Source: Mangifera indica (taxonomy: Eukaryota > Streptophyta > Magnoliopsida > Sapindales > Anacardiaceae). From it: a stretch of 64,000 nt of DNA. Made by a program: the position numbers and the translations under genes. How positions within the stretch are numbered: position 1 is the stretch's first letter; the number at the start of each line of letters is the position of its first letter. Shown here piece by piece: positions 1 to 11,833 of the stretch. Below the pieces are notes generated by a model. It did no database searches. It was not told where the DNA came from and saw only the letters and a program-made list of their open reading frames with translations. Location of the stretch: positions 10,382,138-10,446,137 of the forward strand of contig NC_058144.1 in the NCBI RefSeq assembly GCF_011075055.1, read 5' to 3'.

Positions 1-3000
1 TATCCGTTTCAGGACATTGAAAAGGAGCTTGGTCTGACCAGGGAAAAACTTATCCACATGGCACTGCTTCTTGGGAGTGATTATACTGAAGGGATTAGGT
101 GATTGCTGTTGCGATTTTGGGTTTCTTATTTGGAATTCATGTTTGTTATGTTGCAAGGTCATGCATTTTGGAATCTTTAAAAAATTTGAGGGCCCAATAA
201 ATAAGATTTTATCTTTTTATTTTTTTGAAAATGAAAATTGAGTATTTTATTCTCAAGGTTTGGCAATGCAGCTGATAGCATATTTTAAAATAATAGTGAT
301 AACATATCACAAATTTCCATCAAAATTACAAAAAAACTTTATAAATACCTAAATTCATGTCCTAAGAATTGCTCACTTCTTTTTGGTGAAGGTATGGATA
401 TGATTTTCAACCAGCTAATACGCATAAAAAAAGGCATGATAATAGTTAACTACCGAATGACTGGGACATGGAAAACTCAATATGTCAAGTTAATCCACAT
501 GACAGCATTACTTATGTTGATATGAGTATATGTCTTGAGCTCTTGCCACTGCTGATACCATCTCCAACATCTTTGCATCCCCTGCAACTTGAGGTCTCCT
601 TGCCACCCCTTTGTCAAAATGTTGGCCAATTAGTTGGTCTAAATGATGCAGGGCCACCTCAATCTATTCAGCCATCGGCTTCTTCTGAGTATGCCTCCTG
701 TGGATCCAAGGCAGCCCACCACCAGTAGAACACACTTCAATTCTGTTGTTTACAACCCATACTACCACTCCTTTTGCAATAGCTACTCCCAGGTGCTCCA
801 GTCATCCACCTTACCACCATTGCACCTCATACTCCATGAATATTTTGAGTTGCATAATCAGTAGAAATTGTTTTACCACTAGCAGCTCCTGAAAAGAGCC
901 GAGGGCTTGAGAACATTTAATGAATTGGGCTGGAAACAGTTATTTTTTGAAGCATGGAGAAAATACGAAAATTAACATATTTTCAGACATGCATATGAAG
1001 AACAGTTGTGAAACTTTTCTTCATATTTTAATTTTCGCCAAACATTTTTACGAGGTTGTTTTAAATGCCCATATTTTTTTTTCTCTTCATGTACAAATTC
1101 CTTTGTGGAACTACTCACTGAGGAATGTTATTTTGTAGGTTATTGCTTTTCTAGTTCTGGAAGTGTAAATACTTCTTTTGGGTGTGCTTCATTTGTATAT
1201 GAGTATTTGAATTTCAATGGGATGTATTTTGATGCAGTGGAATTGGTATTGTCAATGCCATTGAGGTTGTAAATGCATTCCCTGAGGAAGATGGCCTTCA
1301 TCATTTTCGGGAGTGGATTGAATCACCGGATCCGACCATCCTTGGGAAGTTTGATGTTCAAACTGGATCAAATTCAAGGAAAAGAGGGTCAAAAGTTGGT
1401 GAAAATAGTATGAGTTACACAAAAGGCAGCATGGAAGGACTCTCTGAAGTTGGCCAAAATGTTCTCCAAGCTGATGAGAGCAAGCAGTCTGCAGATAACA
1501 GCCAAGACATAAAGAAGATTTTCATGGATAATCATGTAATGATTACTTTCCCATTTTGAGTATGTTACTCCCATGGATATTATCATTTTTCACTTTCTCT
1601 ATTGGTTTTTGAATTCAAGAAATTTTAATTAACAGAGAAATGTGAGCAAGAATTGGCATATACCTTCCTCTTTCCCTAGTGAAGTTGTTATTTCAGCATA
1701 TACTTGTCCACAAGTGGATAAATCAACTGAGCCTTTATCATGGGGAAAGCCAGACCTTTTTGTTCTTCGCAAGTAAGTTACTTCTTACTATTTGGGTCAT
1801 AAATTTCTTGGATCTGGTATAATAACAATGATATCCTTGTCTTTCTATGGATAAAGTGGGAAAAGCTAGATGAGAGATCCTTGTTTCCTACTGAAACTTA
1901 AGCTGCAGATTTAATCTGAGTGGCATTATGATGAATCTGACATTTTTTTTCTTTGTGAACAGATGATGGCTCATCTAAGTCTTGATTTTATTGACTGATT
2001 TTATAATTCTGCTTATTAAAATATGGGAATATATTCCCAGTGTCTTAGTAGGCTTCTTACTGGATCATACCATGTAGACTATAGACACAGGCTTGAGTTT
2101 GATTTGCTTGTAGCACGCTCTTGAATTTCATTTTTCTTGCTTTATATGTTATCTTTTATAGACTGCTATATCCTGTGCTACAAGATAATTTCTAACTTCA
2201 TGCTTATTAAAATTTGGGCATACTTTCCAGTTGTCTTATTTGGCTCTTATTGGATTCTGTCTAGTGGACTTGGGTTTGATTTGCTTGTAGTTATATGTTG
2301 AACTTTACTTTTTCTTTCTTCATATGGTATTCTACTTGTTATAGACCTCTGTATAGGCTGCCGTAAATATAACTTCCAACTTCTTTTTCCATGCCTGAGT
2401 GAGATCTGGTATAAATTGCTTTGTGAAAACGCCTGCTTATGTACCATAAACAGACTTGACTCTGTCACGTTTTGTCCGTGAGTTAGTTGTCTCAGTTCTA
2501 TATGGTTGAATGATTCCATTTCCCAAAAGTATACCTAGATCATGGATTATGGTTATACTATTTTGATAACTACGTAGATTCTGTTATCTGTATTTTTTTT
2601 ACCTTAAACAATCAACAAAAAGGCAGGATTTTCCAATTTCTCTGTTATATTCAGATTTTGCTGGGATAAGTTTGCATGGGGAAGTCAGAAAACAGACGAG
2701 TTGCTCCTTCCTGTCTTGAAGGAGTATGAGAAACGAGAGGTTAGAGACCTATACCTCCCTTGACACACACACACACACGTGCACATTCCATCCATAACTG
2801 CTACTTAGCAAAGGATTTAATGAATAAATAGGATATTCTCTAAGCATCTGTCACCTTTCAGTCTTCTTGTTCATTTGTTTGTTGTGGTAAGAAAAAATTC
2901 TGAAAAAATTTTGTTGTGCTGGTGTGATGAAGACTCAACTGAGACTAGAAGCATTTTACACTTTCAATGAAAGATTCGCAAAAATTCGTAGCAAGAGAAT

Positions 3001-4463
3001 TAAGAAAGCTGTTAAAGCAATAACGGGAAACCAATCCTTAGAGTTGATGGGTGATGCTGGGCAAGAAGTTCCTAAAAGTAGAAAGAAGAGAAGAGGGGAT
3101 CATCCTAAAAAGGGAAATAGTATATCAGAGAAAGATTCAGAGGAAAGTGCACCTGGAGCTGAAAACAATATGGGAAAGTCAACTCCTAAGCAGTTGAAGA
3201 AAATAAGGGTTACTAATAAGTTTGTCTCATCCGAAGTGGAAAATCCAGAGTCGTTATTATGTGATGATGGTGGAAAAAATTCCAATAAAATATCACCTGG
3301 GATTGGAAGAAGTAGAGGGAGGGGAAGAAAAAGGCTTTGTGCTGAATTAACGGAAACCAGCTCTAGTGATGGTGTTGGTGGCAATTATGTGAACAAAGTT
3401 AATGCTGAGAAGCTAGAAGGGCAGCATGAACTGCGAAGGGTAAGTTTAATCTTTTTTTTGTCATTTCATTTTTATGTGAGAAGATTGGTATTATATAATT
3501 ATATGAAGAACACAAGCAATGTAACACTTGATTTCCTGTATTTGCTTTTGAGACATGATATACTTTGTCTTTTAAATTACCAAAAAAAAAAAACTGTCTT
3601 TGATATTGTCTTCTTGGCTATTGATAGTTTGCCTATCTGAGTTGTATAAAAAATGAGATGTGATGGTAGGCCTCTGGTTAAAGATATATAGAAGGAATAG
3701 AGGAGGATTCTAATCAATACTTGAGTCTTCTGCAGTGTTTTGCTTTGAACTGTATGGCTTTATTTAAAATAATGCTAGATTGTACAAAGAAAGTGTTTAT
3801 GATTGCTGTATTGGGAAATGTTTTCTGTATTGCCCATTCAAATGGTTTGAATGATCCGACAAGCATTTTGTGTAAACTTTGATTTCTTTTTTCATTTTTT
3901 TGGATAAGAATATGAGACTTCGTAATTCTGACTTGTAAATTGTAGGTCTGGCTTATGTTAATATTTTATTATTATACCTTTGAGAACTGAAACAGTGGTT
4001 GTCATTTACATTAGAACATCTGAAATAGCTGTGTGATTTCAAGATAATAATTTATTATGCTTTAATTTTCCTTATTTTTCTTATTTTTTTGTCACAGTCA
4101 AAACGTTCAAGGAAGTCTGTGAATTATTGTATGAATGACCAAGAGATTGGTGATGTGGGCAAGATAAGGAGTGATGAAGAATGCTCAAATGAAGAGGCGG
4201 GAGAACAATTTGAAGGTTATGGCATAGCTGGAGATTCTTCGGCCGCCCCCATTAGAAAGGAACAACATAAAGCAGGTGATTTTTTGCCGGAGGAGGGATC
4301 TTCTATGGACTATCTTGAAAGAGGAGGTGGATTTTGCATTGGTGAAGGTGAAATTGGTGAGCCAAGTGTGAGCCGGAATGAGGATACTTTTTCTGAGGCA
4401 GAAATCTCCAGAGATCACCTGACAATGGGAGTTGGGTTTTGCTTAGATGAAAGTGAGAGTTGA
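1..4463 (+). CDS. UVH3: DNA repair endonuclease UVH3/XPG (Rad2 family), 3' part only
   Basis: This is the C-terminal third of the structure-specific endonuclease XPG/ERCC5/Rad2, which makes the 3' incision in nucleotide-excision repair in the nucleus; the 5' part lies outside the window. Six exons join in phase: 1-98, 1238-1535, 1636-1772, 2655-2739, 2933-3439 and 4098-4463 (TGA 4461-4463), giving about 496 residues. Exon 1 carries the I-region signature [11 protein letters not shown], whose Asp is part of the FEN1/XPG metal site. Exon 2 continues with [14 protein letters not shown], the DNA-binding helix-hairpin-helix. Exon 4 reads FCWDKFAW and exon 5 starts [20 protein letters not shown], both typical of plant XPG. 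The rest is a long charged, Lys/Arg-rich tail ([21 protein letters not shown]) likely to hold nuclear signals. Introns 1 (1.14 kb) and 3 (0.9 kb) are large. The family assignment is secure; the far C-terminus is poorly conserved, so exon 6 rests on phase and splice sites. Confidence 0.93.
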
Positions 4464-4840
4464 AGGTTATCATTGGCATGCTTCCCTTTGCTTCAATTTT
4501 GTAGAAAGAAGCATACTGCAATTATGCTTTAGGCGATTCAACTTGTGGCACCAGAGAACTAGTATGGAATCTGTAATGGCTTGGAGGGGTAGACATTTGA
4601 TGCTGAAGCGAATATGGGCAAACAAATTGTCATACCTCATGATGATTTCATCTCTAGGATGGTGTGTCTCTGCAAGAAGAGATAATATGATGCTGAGAAT
4701 CCACTCTAGGATATGCGTTGATAAATGTACAATGTCTGGCATCCTGTTTGAAGTCCTGTAAATGTTTTCCTTTTATTTGATGTCCGATGTTATTTATGAT
4801 AACATGTCACAATGTACAGTCGAACAGATTTCACTTGCTG
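4464..4840 (+). other. Probable 3' UTR of UVH3/XPG
   Basis: This is noncoding sequence after the XPG stop. Its extent is inferred: about 180 bases of it (4645-4825) recur in degraded form at 5430-5640, next to a WAT1 fragment. That marks the stretch as the left end of a local duplication. No poly(A) signal decides the end. Confidence 0.5.
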
Positions 4841-5009
4841 TTATAGGAGGAAAGCGTAAATTCAATTTAATATTTTCAATTGGTTGCTTCTTGATGAATC
4901 AGTAGTTTTACCATATTAGAGTATTTGGTATCGTCATTATAAAAATATGCAGTAATTAGCATGGGTATGATAATATAACTGAACTCATATATATACAATT
5001 GTTATTGTA

Positions 5010-5428
5010 TCACAAAACTTTCTCTTCCCCACAACAATTGCGGTGGAGAAATGGTGTTGGGATCATTTTTACAGGAGACTACCCTTTTGGCACTGATGAC
5101 TGGAATGCACAGACTTGGGTCCAGAGTAAGAACCAAAGCAGCTTTTAACCAAGGAATTAACAATTGCGGTGGAGAAATGGTATTGGGATCTTCAACAGGT
5201 GTTTAACTTCTCTCTCATTACTTGATTCCATTTATGAAGCTTAAGTTTAACTGTTTATTATGCATTATATGATCTCTAATTCTTCCTTCTTTTTGCAGAA
5301 CAAGTGTTGGCGATGGTTCCATTCTCCTGTTCTTTAAATATAGAAAATTCTGGTGTTGCAGGAGATGTGGCCGAATATTATATTATAGTGGGATTAAATT
5401 CAGTTCCCCAACTCTTTCATCTGCTCTG
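5010..5428 (+). pseudogene. Truncated WAT1-related pseudogene (exons 1 and 3 of a duplicate)
   Basis: Bases 5030-5160 match the first exon of the intact WAT1-related gene at 7576: an ATG at the same place, then GAG-ACT codons, TGGAATGCACAGACTTGGGT and AACCAAGGAATTAACAA. The frame is broken and a 30-base stretch (AATTGCGGTGGAGAAATGGT...) is repeated at 5034 and 5162. Bases 5200-5300 match intron 1, and 5310-5361 match intron 2 with its acceptor, so exon 2 has been lost. From 5362 it matches exon 3 (AAATTCAGTTCCCCAACTCT), then stops near 5428 where XPG 3' UTR-like sequence takes over. No transporter can be made. The best reading is a remnant of a tandem duplication whose breakpoint lay inside WAT1 exon 3. 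Confidence 0.8.
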
Positions 5429-5646
5429 AAGATGACTACTACGCTAAGGTGGTGTGTCTGTGCCGAAAATATGAAGAATGAAGCTGAAAAACAGTCGAGG
5501 GACATGCATTGACCTTATTGAAGAGGCATTGAAGTTGGACAAATGTACAACGTTCGGCATCCCTTTGAAGTCTTGAAAACTTCTCTTCGACGCCCCTCTT
5601 TTGGGTGTCCTAATTTTTATGATCACTCACAATATACAATGTTTAA
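5429..5646 (+). repeat. Second copy of the XPG 3' UTR
   Basis: This segment aligns with 4645-4825 downstream of the XPG stop. Shared landmarks in order are GGTGTGTCTSTGC, GATAAATGTACAA versus GACAAATGTACAA, GGCATCC, TTGAAGTC, TTTTATTTGATGTCC versus TTTTGGGTGTCC, and CACAATRTACA. It is fused directly to the WAT1 exon 3 fragment on its left. A MULE-like element interrupts it at 5647, and fainter matches to 4825-4960 resume after 6563. Confidence 0.7.
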
Positions 5647-6563
5647 GGTCAAAAGACTTATTCCCACCTATGGTTTGATGTTTTACCTGTAAAGTTTTAA
5701 AACATCTAAAATCTCATCATCCATAAAGCATTAAAATGACCAAAAATCCTTAGTGAAAAGGGTGATAAAGTAATTGCGATTCTCTGGTGTAAAAAGCTTA
5801 AAGCGAATAAAATACTCGGTTCATTTAAAACGTTGACGGGCAAGCCCAAGAAACCATTGAACCAACTAAAAGGACGTGTGCCATGTGTTGAACTTTGGTT
5901 GGATGGTTAATTTCCAGGACACAGCTCTCACCTCTCAGTTGCAGAACTTTCACAAGGATGCGTTAAAAAAAATCAATGGTGTAAAACATTCACACAGACG
6001 TAGTTTGTGTCAGGTGGCTTTAATGCGTCATAATTATTGTGATTGATGGGCTGGAAATTTTTGATGCAGATCAACGGGTGTTAAACGTTCATGAATACTT
6101 TAGTCAACAAACTTGCGACACCTGGAGGGTTTTGTTGTTATTAACGCTCAAATTTAAAATATCTGGACAAATTAAAATTGGTTGTTTGTTTGATAACAAA
6201 TGAGAACCCGCCATGTGTTCTAAAAATTTAAATGAGGGTTGAAACGAGAGATAGGAAGTCTTTTGGCCCTTCATTTTCTGGGTGATCTCAGAATTCCTTG
6301 CAGAGAAAGACATCTTCATTAATCTCACTCCTCGCTTAATGTAATGTAATGTTAATTAATAATTTAAATTAAGGGATATTTTTGTAATTTTATTTGGAAA
6401 GGGGTGTTTTAACCATTTAATTGGATAAAAGATAAAATAGTTATTTAAATTTTAAGTTAATAAAAATTATTAATTTTAACTTTGATGGGTGCGACTTTAG
6501 GTTTTACAAAATAGGTGGGACTAAGAAAATATCAAACCATGGGTGGGTATAAGCCTTTTGGCC
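5647..6563. mobile_element. MULE-like non-autonomous element A (GGCCAAA family)
   Basis: The left end reads GGTCAAAAGACTTATTCCCACC. The right end, reverse complemented, reads GGCCAAAAGGCTTATACCCACC. The two termini continue as similar sequence ending in GGTTTGAT. The interior is AT-rich and noncoding. The flanking 9-mers do not match clearly, unlike the younger copies, so the insertion is old or rearranged. It splits the second XPG 3' UTR copy. Confidence 0.7.
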
Positions 6564-6804
6564 TTTTTGAATACCTTGAAAAAAACTCACTTGTTGCCAA
6601 CTAGAATAGTTTTGTCCGATTGTACCTTTTTTCATAAGTTAATTCAAGTTGCAAATGTTAGGTGATCAGTCTACATTGTAACCTTCGTTTGATATTTTCC
6701 ATTGGCTCCCACAATATGGAATCAGTGTTTATAATATTTGACAATTTGGAATATTGTGATTATAAAAATATTTGATTAATAAAATCAGTAGGTAATATTA
6801 CTAA
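6564..6804. other. Remainder of the duplicated XPG-downstream region
   Basis: This AT-rich noncoding stretch has weak colinear similarity to 4825-4990, for example CACTTGCTG versus CACTTGTTG, and ATTATAAAAATAT in both. I read it as the continuation of the local duplication between two inserted elements. No gene is seen. Confidence 0.4.
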
Positions 6805-7476
6805 GGCCAAAATGACTATTTTTCATCTAAGTTTTAGGGCAATTTTAAAAATATATTTATGATATTTGAAAAACTTGAGTGCTCATTTATGGTTAACTTT
6901 AGTTAGAATTTTTTATTAAAGACAAAAGTAAATTCATTATTTTATCATTAAACCCTAAAACCCTAAAAAATTATATTATTTTCTCCCTTGATTTGAAAAA
7001 TTAATAATTTTTTTTTAAGATTAAGTTTTAAAAAATTCAATTTTCTTTCATTAAAAATTCACTTTTTCCTCATTTCTAGGTTTTATCTAAGGTAGTTTAG
7101 GGAATTCGATCGTTGGTCTTCTCCAACAAAAGACGATCTTTCGTTGTTTAGATCTGGAAAATAAAATATTGTTCAGATCTAGAAGATACAAGAAAGACGA
7201 CACTTTATCATTCTTTATCGCATTGTCTAAAAGATGAAAGACGACATTTTATCATTTTTTATTGTGTCATCTAGATGATGTCTCATCATCTTTCGTTGCT
7301 TCATCCAAATAATGAAGGATGTGCTTCATTGTCTAGATGATGTGAAGAAGGATAACACTTTATCGTCCTTCCTAGTGGTGGGTGGTCATTCTAAAACACT
7401 TCACTTTGGGTTTTTGAAATGCTGTAGGTATAATTTGAGAATATGCTAAAAATTGGGTGGGACACATTATTTAGCC
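6805..7476. mobile_element. MULE-like non-autonomous element B (GGCCAAA family)
   Basis: The left end is GGCCAAAATGACTATTT. The right end is the degraded complement (GGGTGGGACACATTATTTAGCC). The flanking 9-mers are tattactaa (6796-6804) and tgtcactaa (7477-7485), 7 of 9 identical, consistent with an old 9-bp target duplication. The interior has the family landmark AAACCCTAAAACCCT and many GATGA/CATC hairpin-forming repeats. It lies about 100 bases upstream of the first intact WAT1-related start codon. Confidence 0.75.
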
Positions 7477-7575
7477 TGTCACTAAACTGATACCATGTAG
7501 GACCAGCCGGTGTATGTATCGTTGGAAATGATCACAGAACTTTCTCTCCCTCCCCAACAATTGCGTGGAGGAAAA

Positions 7576-9577
7576 ATGCAGTTGAGATCATTTTCACGGG
7601 AGACACTGCCTTTTTTGGCTATGATAACAGTGGAATGCACAGACGTGGGTCTCTCAGTGCTGAGCAAGGCAGCTTTGAACCAAGGAATGAACAATTTTGT
7701 TTCAGTGGTCTACTGCAATGCCTCGGGAACCCTCATTCTTCTTCCTTACTTTCTCTTCCACAGGTGTCTTCTCTTTTCTTATCATTATCTGATTCTGTTT
7801 ACTAAGCCTTGGTTTAATTCTGCTTTATTCGCTACTGAACACTGATCTTCAGTTCTTTCTTCTTTTGCAGAAACAGGCGTCCGCCTCTCACTTTCTCCCT
7901 CCTTTGGAGATTTTTCCTCGTTGCCCTTATAATGTAAACACTACCCACTGACCCCGTGGCTATTCCTGTGATGGTTCGATTCTCCACACAGTTTTAACAT
8001 TGAAAATTCTGCTGTTGCAGGAGCTCCGGCCAAATAATAGCTTATACCGGCATTAAATTTAGTTCCCCAACTCTTTTATCTGCTATGGCGAATCTTAGCC
8101 CTGTCTTTACTTTCTTGCTGGCAGTCATATTCAGGTACGGAGTTGGAAGTTTCTGTTTTTAGAAATCAACTGAAGCATGCCTAAATAATATCTTATTTTG
8201 CCAAAATGTTTAGTCAAAATAGGAAAGAGGTGAAGCTGGGGAACTTTAGAATTAATCTTGTCTGGAGCTTGAAAATTCATTTGGGTTATGTTATGCTGAG
8301 CCATTTTTGGCAATATTATATTTCTTCCTTTTATATATTCAGTCCCCTGCATTTGACAATAGTCTTATGAAACCCGTTTTGCATCAATTTCTCAATGTGT
8401 AAGATGATATTTCTGTGTCACTTAAAATCACTACAAAATGCTAGATTTGAGAAGCTAGAGTTAAGAAGATCAAGCGGTCTAGCAAAATTCTTGGGCGCTG
8501 TTATAGCGGTTACAGGTGCTTTTATAATCACACTATATCAGGGTCCCGAACTCTTGATGGCTTCGTCAACTTATAGCTCTCCGACTCCTCATCGGCTACT
8601 TGATTCACAGCAATCAAAGTGGGTCATTGGAGGTTTTCTCCTTCTTCTGACAGCTCTATCATCTGCAACATGGAACATTTCTCAGGTAAAAGAATCCTTC
8701 CGCAAGCTTCTTACATTTGAACATCAGAATTCGTTAGGACTACCATATGATGAATTCACTCCTAATATTCTTGGATATTGTGTTGGGAGTATACTTTCCA
8801 AATTTCAATCTTCAAAAGTAATGTATTCATTCAATTTAAAACATATAGGCAAGCTAGTAAGTGATAGTTTATTTGCAAATTTGTGTTGAGTGACAACCAT
8901 ATATTTTTGGGTGGGTTCGTATTTCTAGGCTTCTACTGTCAAGAAGTACCCAGAAGAAATGACCATAGTCTTCTTCTGTACACTCTTTGTAGCAATCCAA
9001 GCTGCGGTTTTCTCAGCCATTGCTGAAAGAAATATAAACGCATGGAAACTGTCGACAATGGTTGAAGTGCTTGCCATTATTTGCACGGTAAAGATGAATA
9101 CTGAGAATTCAATATTGAAATCTTATATTCAAATATACACATTTGAAATGACAATTACTGATCATTCAAAGCTGTTTCAGGCGATATTCGGGAGTGTTTT
9201 CCGGATCGCTGTTCACACATGGTGCTTACGCAAGAAGGGACCTATCTATGTGGCAATGTTCAAGCCATTGGGGATGGCTGCTGCAGTGGTCCTGACAGTC
9301 ATTTTCCTTGGAAGCACTCTTTTTCTGGGCAGGTATAATATTTTCTCTGAACCCTTTTTATAGCAAGTGAAGAAACATTCAAAGATTAATGGCAGTTTAA
9401 TTGAATGGATATTGCAGTGTGATTGGATCCATTGTAATTGCACTTGGATTTTATTCTGTGATTTGGGGACAAATGAAAGAGAGAAACATGGCTATTGACA
9501 TTGAAAATTGTAGCCTGGGATCAACCAGCAAAAAGACTCCTCTTCTTCAAAACAGCCAAGATATATCAAGTATTTAA
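7576..9577 (+). CDS. WAT1-related (UMAMIT) transporter 1
   Basis: This is a membrane transporter of the plant drug/metabolite superfamily (EamA domains). Relatives export auxin from the vacuole (WAT1) or move amino acids (UMAMITs); the substrate cannot be read from sequence. Seven exons join in phase: 7576-7763, 7871-7933, 8021-8134, 8445-8685, 8929-9087, 9181-9332 and 9418-9577 (TAA), giving 358 residues, the usual family length with about ten hydrophobic segments. Hallmarks are [16 protein letters not shown] in exon 1, [20 protein letters not shown] in exon 3, [11 protein letters not shown] in exon 4, [15 protein letters not shown] in exon 6, and GFYSVIWGQ before a soluble tail ending in a PLLQ motif. 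ATG 7576 is chosen because it aligns with family N-termini and with the ATG kept in the pseudogene upstream; an in-frame ATG at 7528 would add 16 residues. The seven-exon pattern is identical in the two downstream paralogues. Confidence 0.93.
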
Positions 9578-9780
9578 CATCGCACTGGGGGGAAAAATTC
9601 CTCGTTGGTTCTGTAATTTTCCGAATAATGATAATTTAAGAACTCTTGCAAGTTACAATGTAATGTTGTGAGAAGATTAAAAGCTTCCGAGAAATCCAGT
9701 GAAGGAATGAAAAATCTTTATTTAGAAATAGTTAAATTGACTATATAAAAACCATATTATTAATACAGTCCTAATAAATT
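9578..9780. other. 3' UTR and short spacer after WAT1-related 1
   Basis: This is noncoding sequence downstream of the stop codon. No gene or clear poly(A) signal can be fixed beyond general AT-richness. Confidence 0.4.
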
Positions 9781-9782
9781 AA

Positions 9783-10078
9783 CAATAATATTATACATAT
9801 ACACTTTTAAATATATAATTAAATACATAAATAATGTAATATTATGTGATTAAATGATCTTATATTAAAAATAAAATAACATCTAATCACATGATGACAC
9901 ATTATTTGTGTAACAAATTATATACTCAAAAATGTATATATATAACATTTTTTATAAATTATAGATACACAAATGATATATCACTATGTGATTGAATATG
10001 ATTTTATTCTTAATTCAAAATCACTCAAGACACATCATATATGTATTTAAAAGTGTATACATATAGTTTTCTTATAAA
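9783..10078. mobile_element. Palindromic MITE-like element
   Basis: This is a near-palindrome of about 290 bases. The left side has ATACATATACACTTTTAAATA, then ATGTGATTAAAT, ATCTAATCACATGATG and ACACATTATTTGTGTAAC. The right side, read on the other strand, gives TATACACTTTTAAATACATA, GTGATTTTGAATTAAG, TCAATCACATAGTG and ATCATTTGTGTATC in matching order. This is the layout of a miniature inverted-repeat element with no coding capacity. Confidence 0.65.
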
Positions 10079-10354
10079 CTAAAATGTTCAATAAAATAAA
10101 ACTGAAATCTATATTTTTTAGTATGGTCTCTAACATTCCACTCAAATTGTTTAGGGTAGATTTGATCGAGTTAAGCTTGAATATACGCTAGTTTGAGATC
10201 AGTTCGAATTTAAAAGATTTAATTCAAGATTGACAAATTGAAATTGAAACTTAAACTTGATTCAAAAATAGTTTTAACATTGGACTTGATCCAAGTTTAA
10301 AAAATTTGAATCCAATCCAATCCAACAAGTTGGATATATATATATATATATATA

Positions 10355-11078
10355 TCCCACCCAAGTTTTAGTCAAATTTCAAAAGCATATCTATGTTCAT
10401 TAAAAAACCCAAATACCTATTCATAGACTAACTTTTGTTAGAATTTTTTATTAGAATTAAAGGTAAAATCGTTATTTTATCATTAAACCCTAAACCCTTA
10501 AATATTTCTATCGTTTTTCTCCTTAAAAAACTTACAATTTTTCCCCTGAATTGAACTTAGAAAAATAACATTCTCCCCCCCTCTCTAGGGTTTTTTCTTC
10601 CATCTTCGATGACCAAATGCCCTTCTTGCCATTGACCGATATTCCTACCATCTTCTTCTCCAACCATCGAAGTTCATCAGATCAATTTCATTGGATGAAG
10701 AGACGAAGATGATTCTTCGTCTTGGTCAAACAAAATTGGTCTGGTGGTAATATTGATCAAGGGAGAAGAAGATGATGGGAAGGTCGACCAACAACGGGAA
10801 TGACAACCAATCGTTGGAGATGGAAGAACTTACCTTTGGGGGGGAAATGTAGTTTTTTAAAGTTTAATAATGAGGAAAATGTTAGTTTTCTAAATTAAGG
10901 GGGGAAATAATATAAAATTTTAGAGTTTTAGGATTTAGGAGTAAAATGACGATTTTATTTTTTTCTCTAATAAAAAATTCTAATAGAAATTAATGTATAA
11001 ATGAATATTTGAATTTTTTATTTATTGTGGATATGTTTTAAAGATTATAGTAAAATTTGGATGGAAATAGTTCTTTGC
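10355..11078. mobile_element. MULE-like element C, left end lost (GGCCAAA family)
   Basis: It begins at CCCACCCAAGTTTTAG directly after a TA microsatellite and ends with the degraded terminus TTTGGATGGAAATAGTTCTTTGC. The interior carries AAACCCTAAACCCTTAAA and CTAGGGTTTT, as in the other copies, and GATGAAGAGACGAAGATGAT-type repeats. The outermost bases of the left terminus have been replaced by the TA repeat. Confidence 0.6.
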
Positions 11079-11119
11079 ATATCTTTTAGTAAAAGATAAG
11101 TAACGAATTATTTTTAAAA

Positions 11120-11673
11120 GGCCAAAAGACTATTTCACCCCCAAGTTTAAGTGCTATTCCAAAGTCACACCAATGAGGTTTGAAAAACCTAAAATCCCAC
11201 TCATCTGTTAAAAATCACATTTATGGTTAGGGGCAAAATAATTATTTAATAAGAAATTTTAAAATATAAAGTTTTGTTACATTTCCTCCCCTCAACTTGA
11301 AAATCTCATAATTCAGCCCCCACCTAAAGTTTGAAAAATCAAAATTTCCCCCTAGGGTTTGCAAATCATGCTCGGAGTTGCTGGAGATGGTCATCTCCGT
11401 TGGCGTTGGCTCTCCATCCTGGCTGAACTCTCCCTACCGATCACTTCCCAACCACCAATGTACGCTATTTCCTCCGATAAAGATAAAATCGTTTTGATTT
11501 TCAAGCTGAGGGGGGCCAAAGCAATAAAATTTTAGTTTTTTTTGTTAAAAAACAGTTTTACCTTTAACTCTAACTGAGATTTTTAACGAATGGGTAGGAT
11601 TTTGGGTTTTTAAAATTTTGTGGGTGTGTCTGACGATAGCACTTAAAATTGGGTGGGAAATAGTTATTTGGCC
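11120..11673. mobile_element. MULE-like element D with perfect 9-bp target duplication
   Basis: It starts GGCCAAAAGACTATTTCACC and ends AATTGGGTGGGAAATAGTTATTTGGCC. The flanks are tttttaaaa at 11111-11119 and again at 11674-11682, an exact 9-bp target site duplication as made by Mutator-like transposases. The 554-base body has no coding capacity. It is the shortest clean member of the family in the window. Confidence 0.85.
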
Positions 11674-11833
11674 TTTTTAAAAATATAAATTGACCTTATG
11701 TATCAATAAAGAGATCTACCACAATACAAAAATATTAATATGCATTTTCATCACTTGTAATAAAATTTTAATGATTTAAATAATATTTCAGTTACTAGCT
11801 AACAGTTTTTATAATTTAATTATAAAAAAATAA

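Noticed and set aside
468..728. Open frame of 86 codons in the first XPG intron
   Set aside because: It lies between a good donor (98/99) and acceptor (1237/1238), has no recognisable domain, and exons 1 and 2 join in phase without it.
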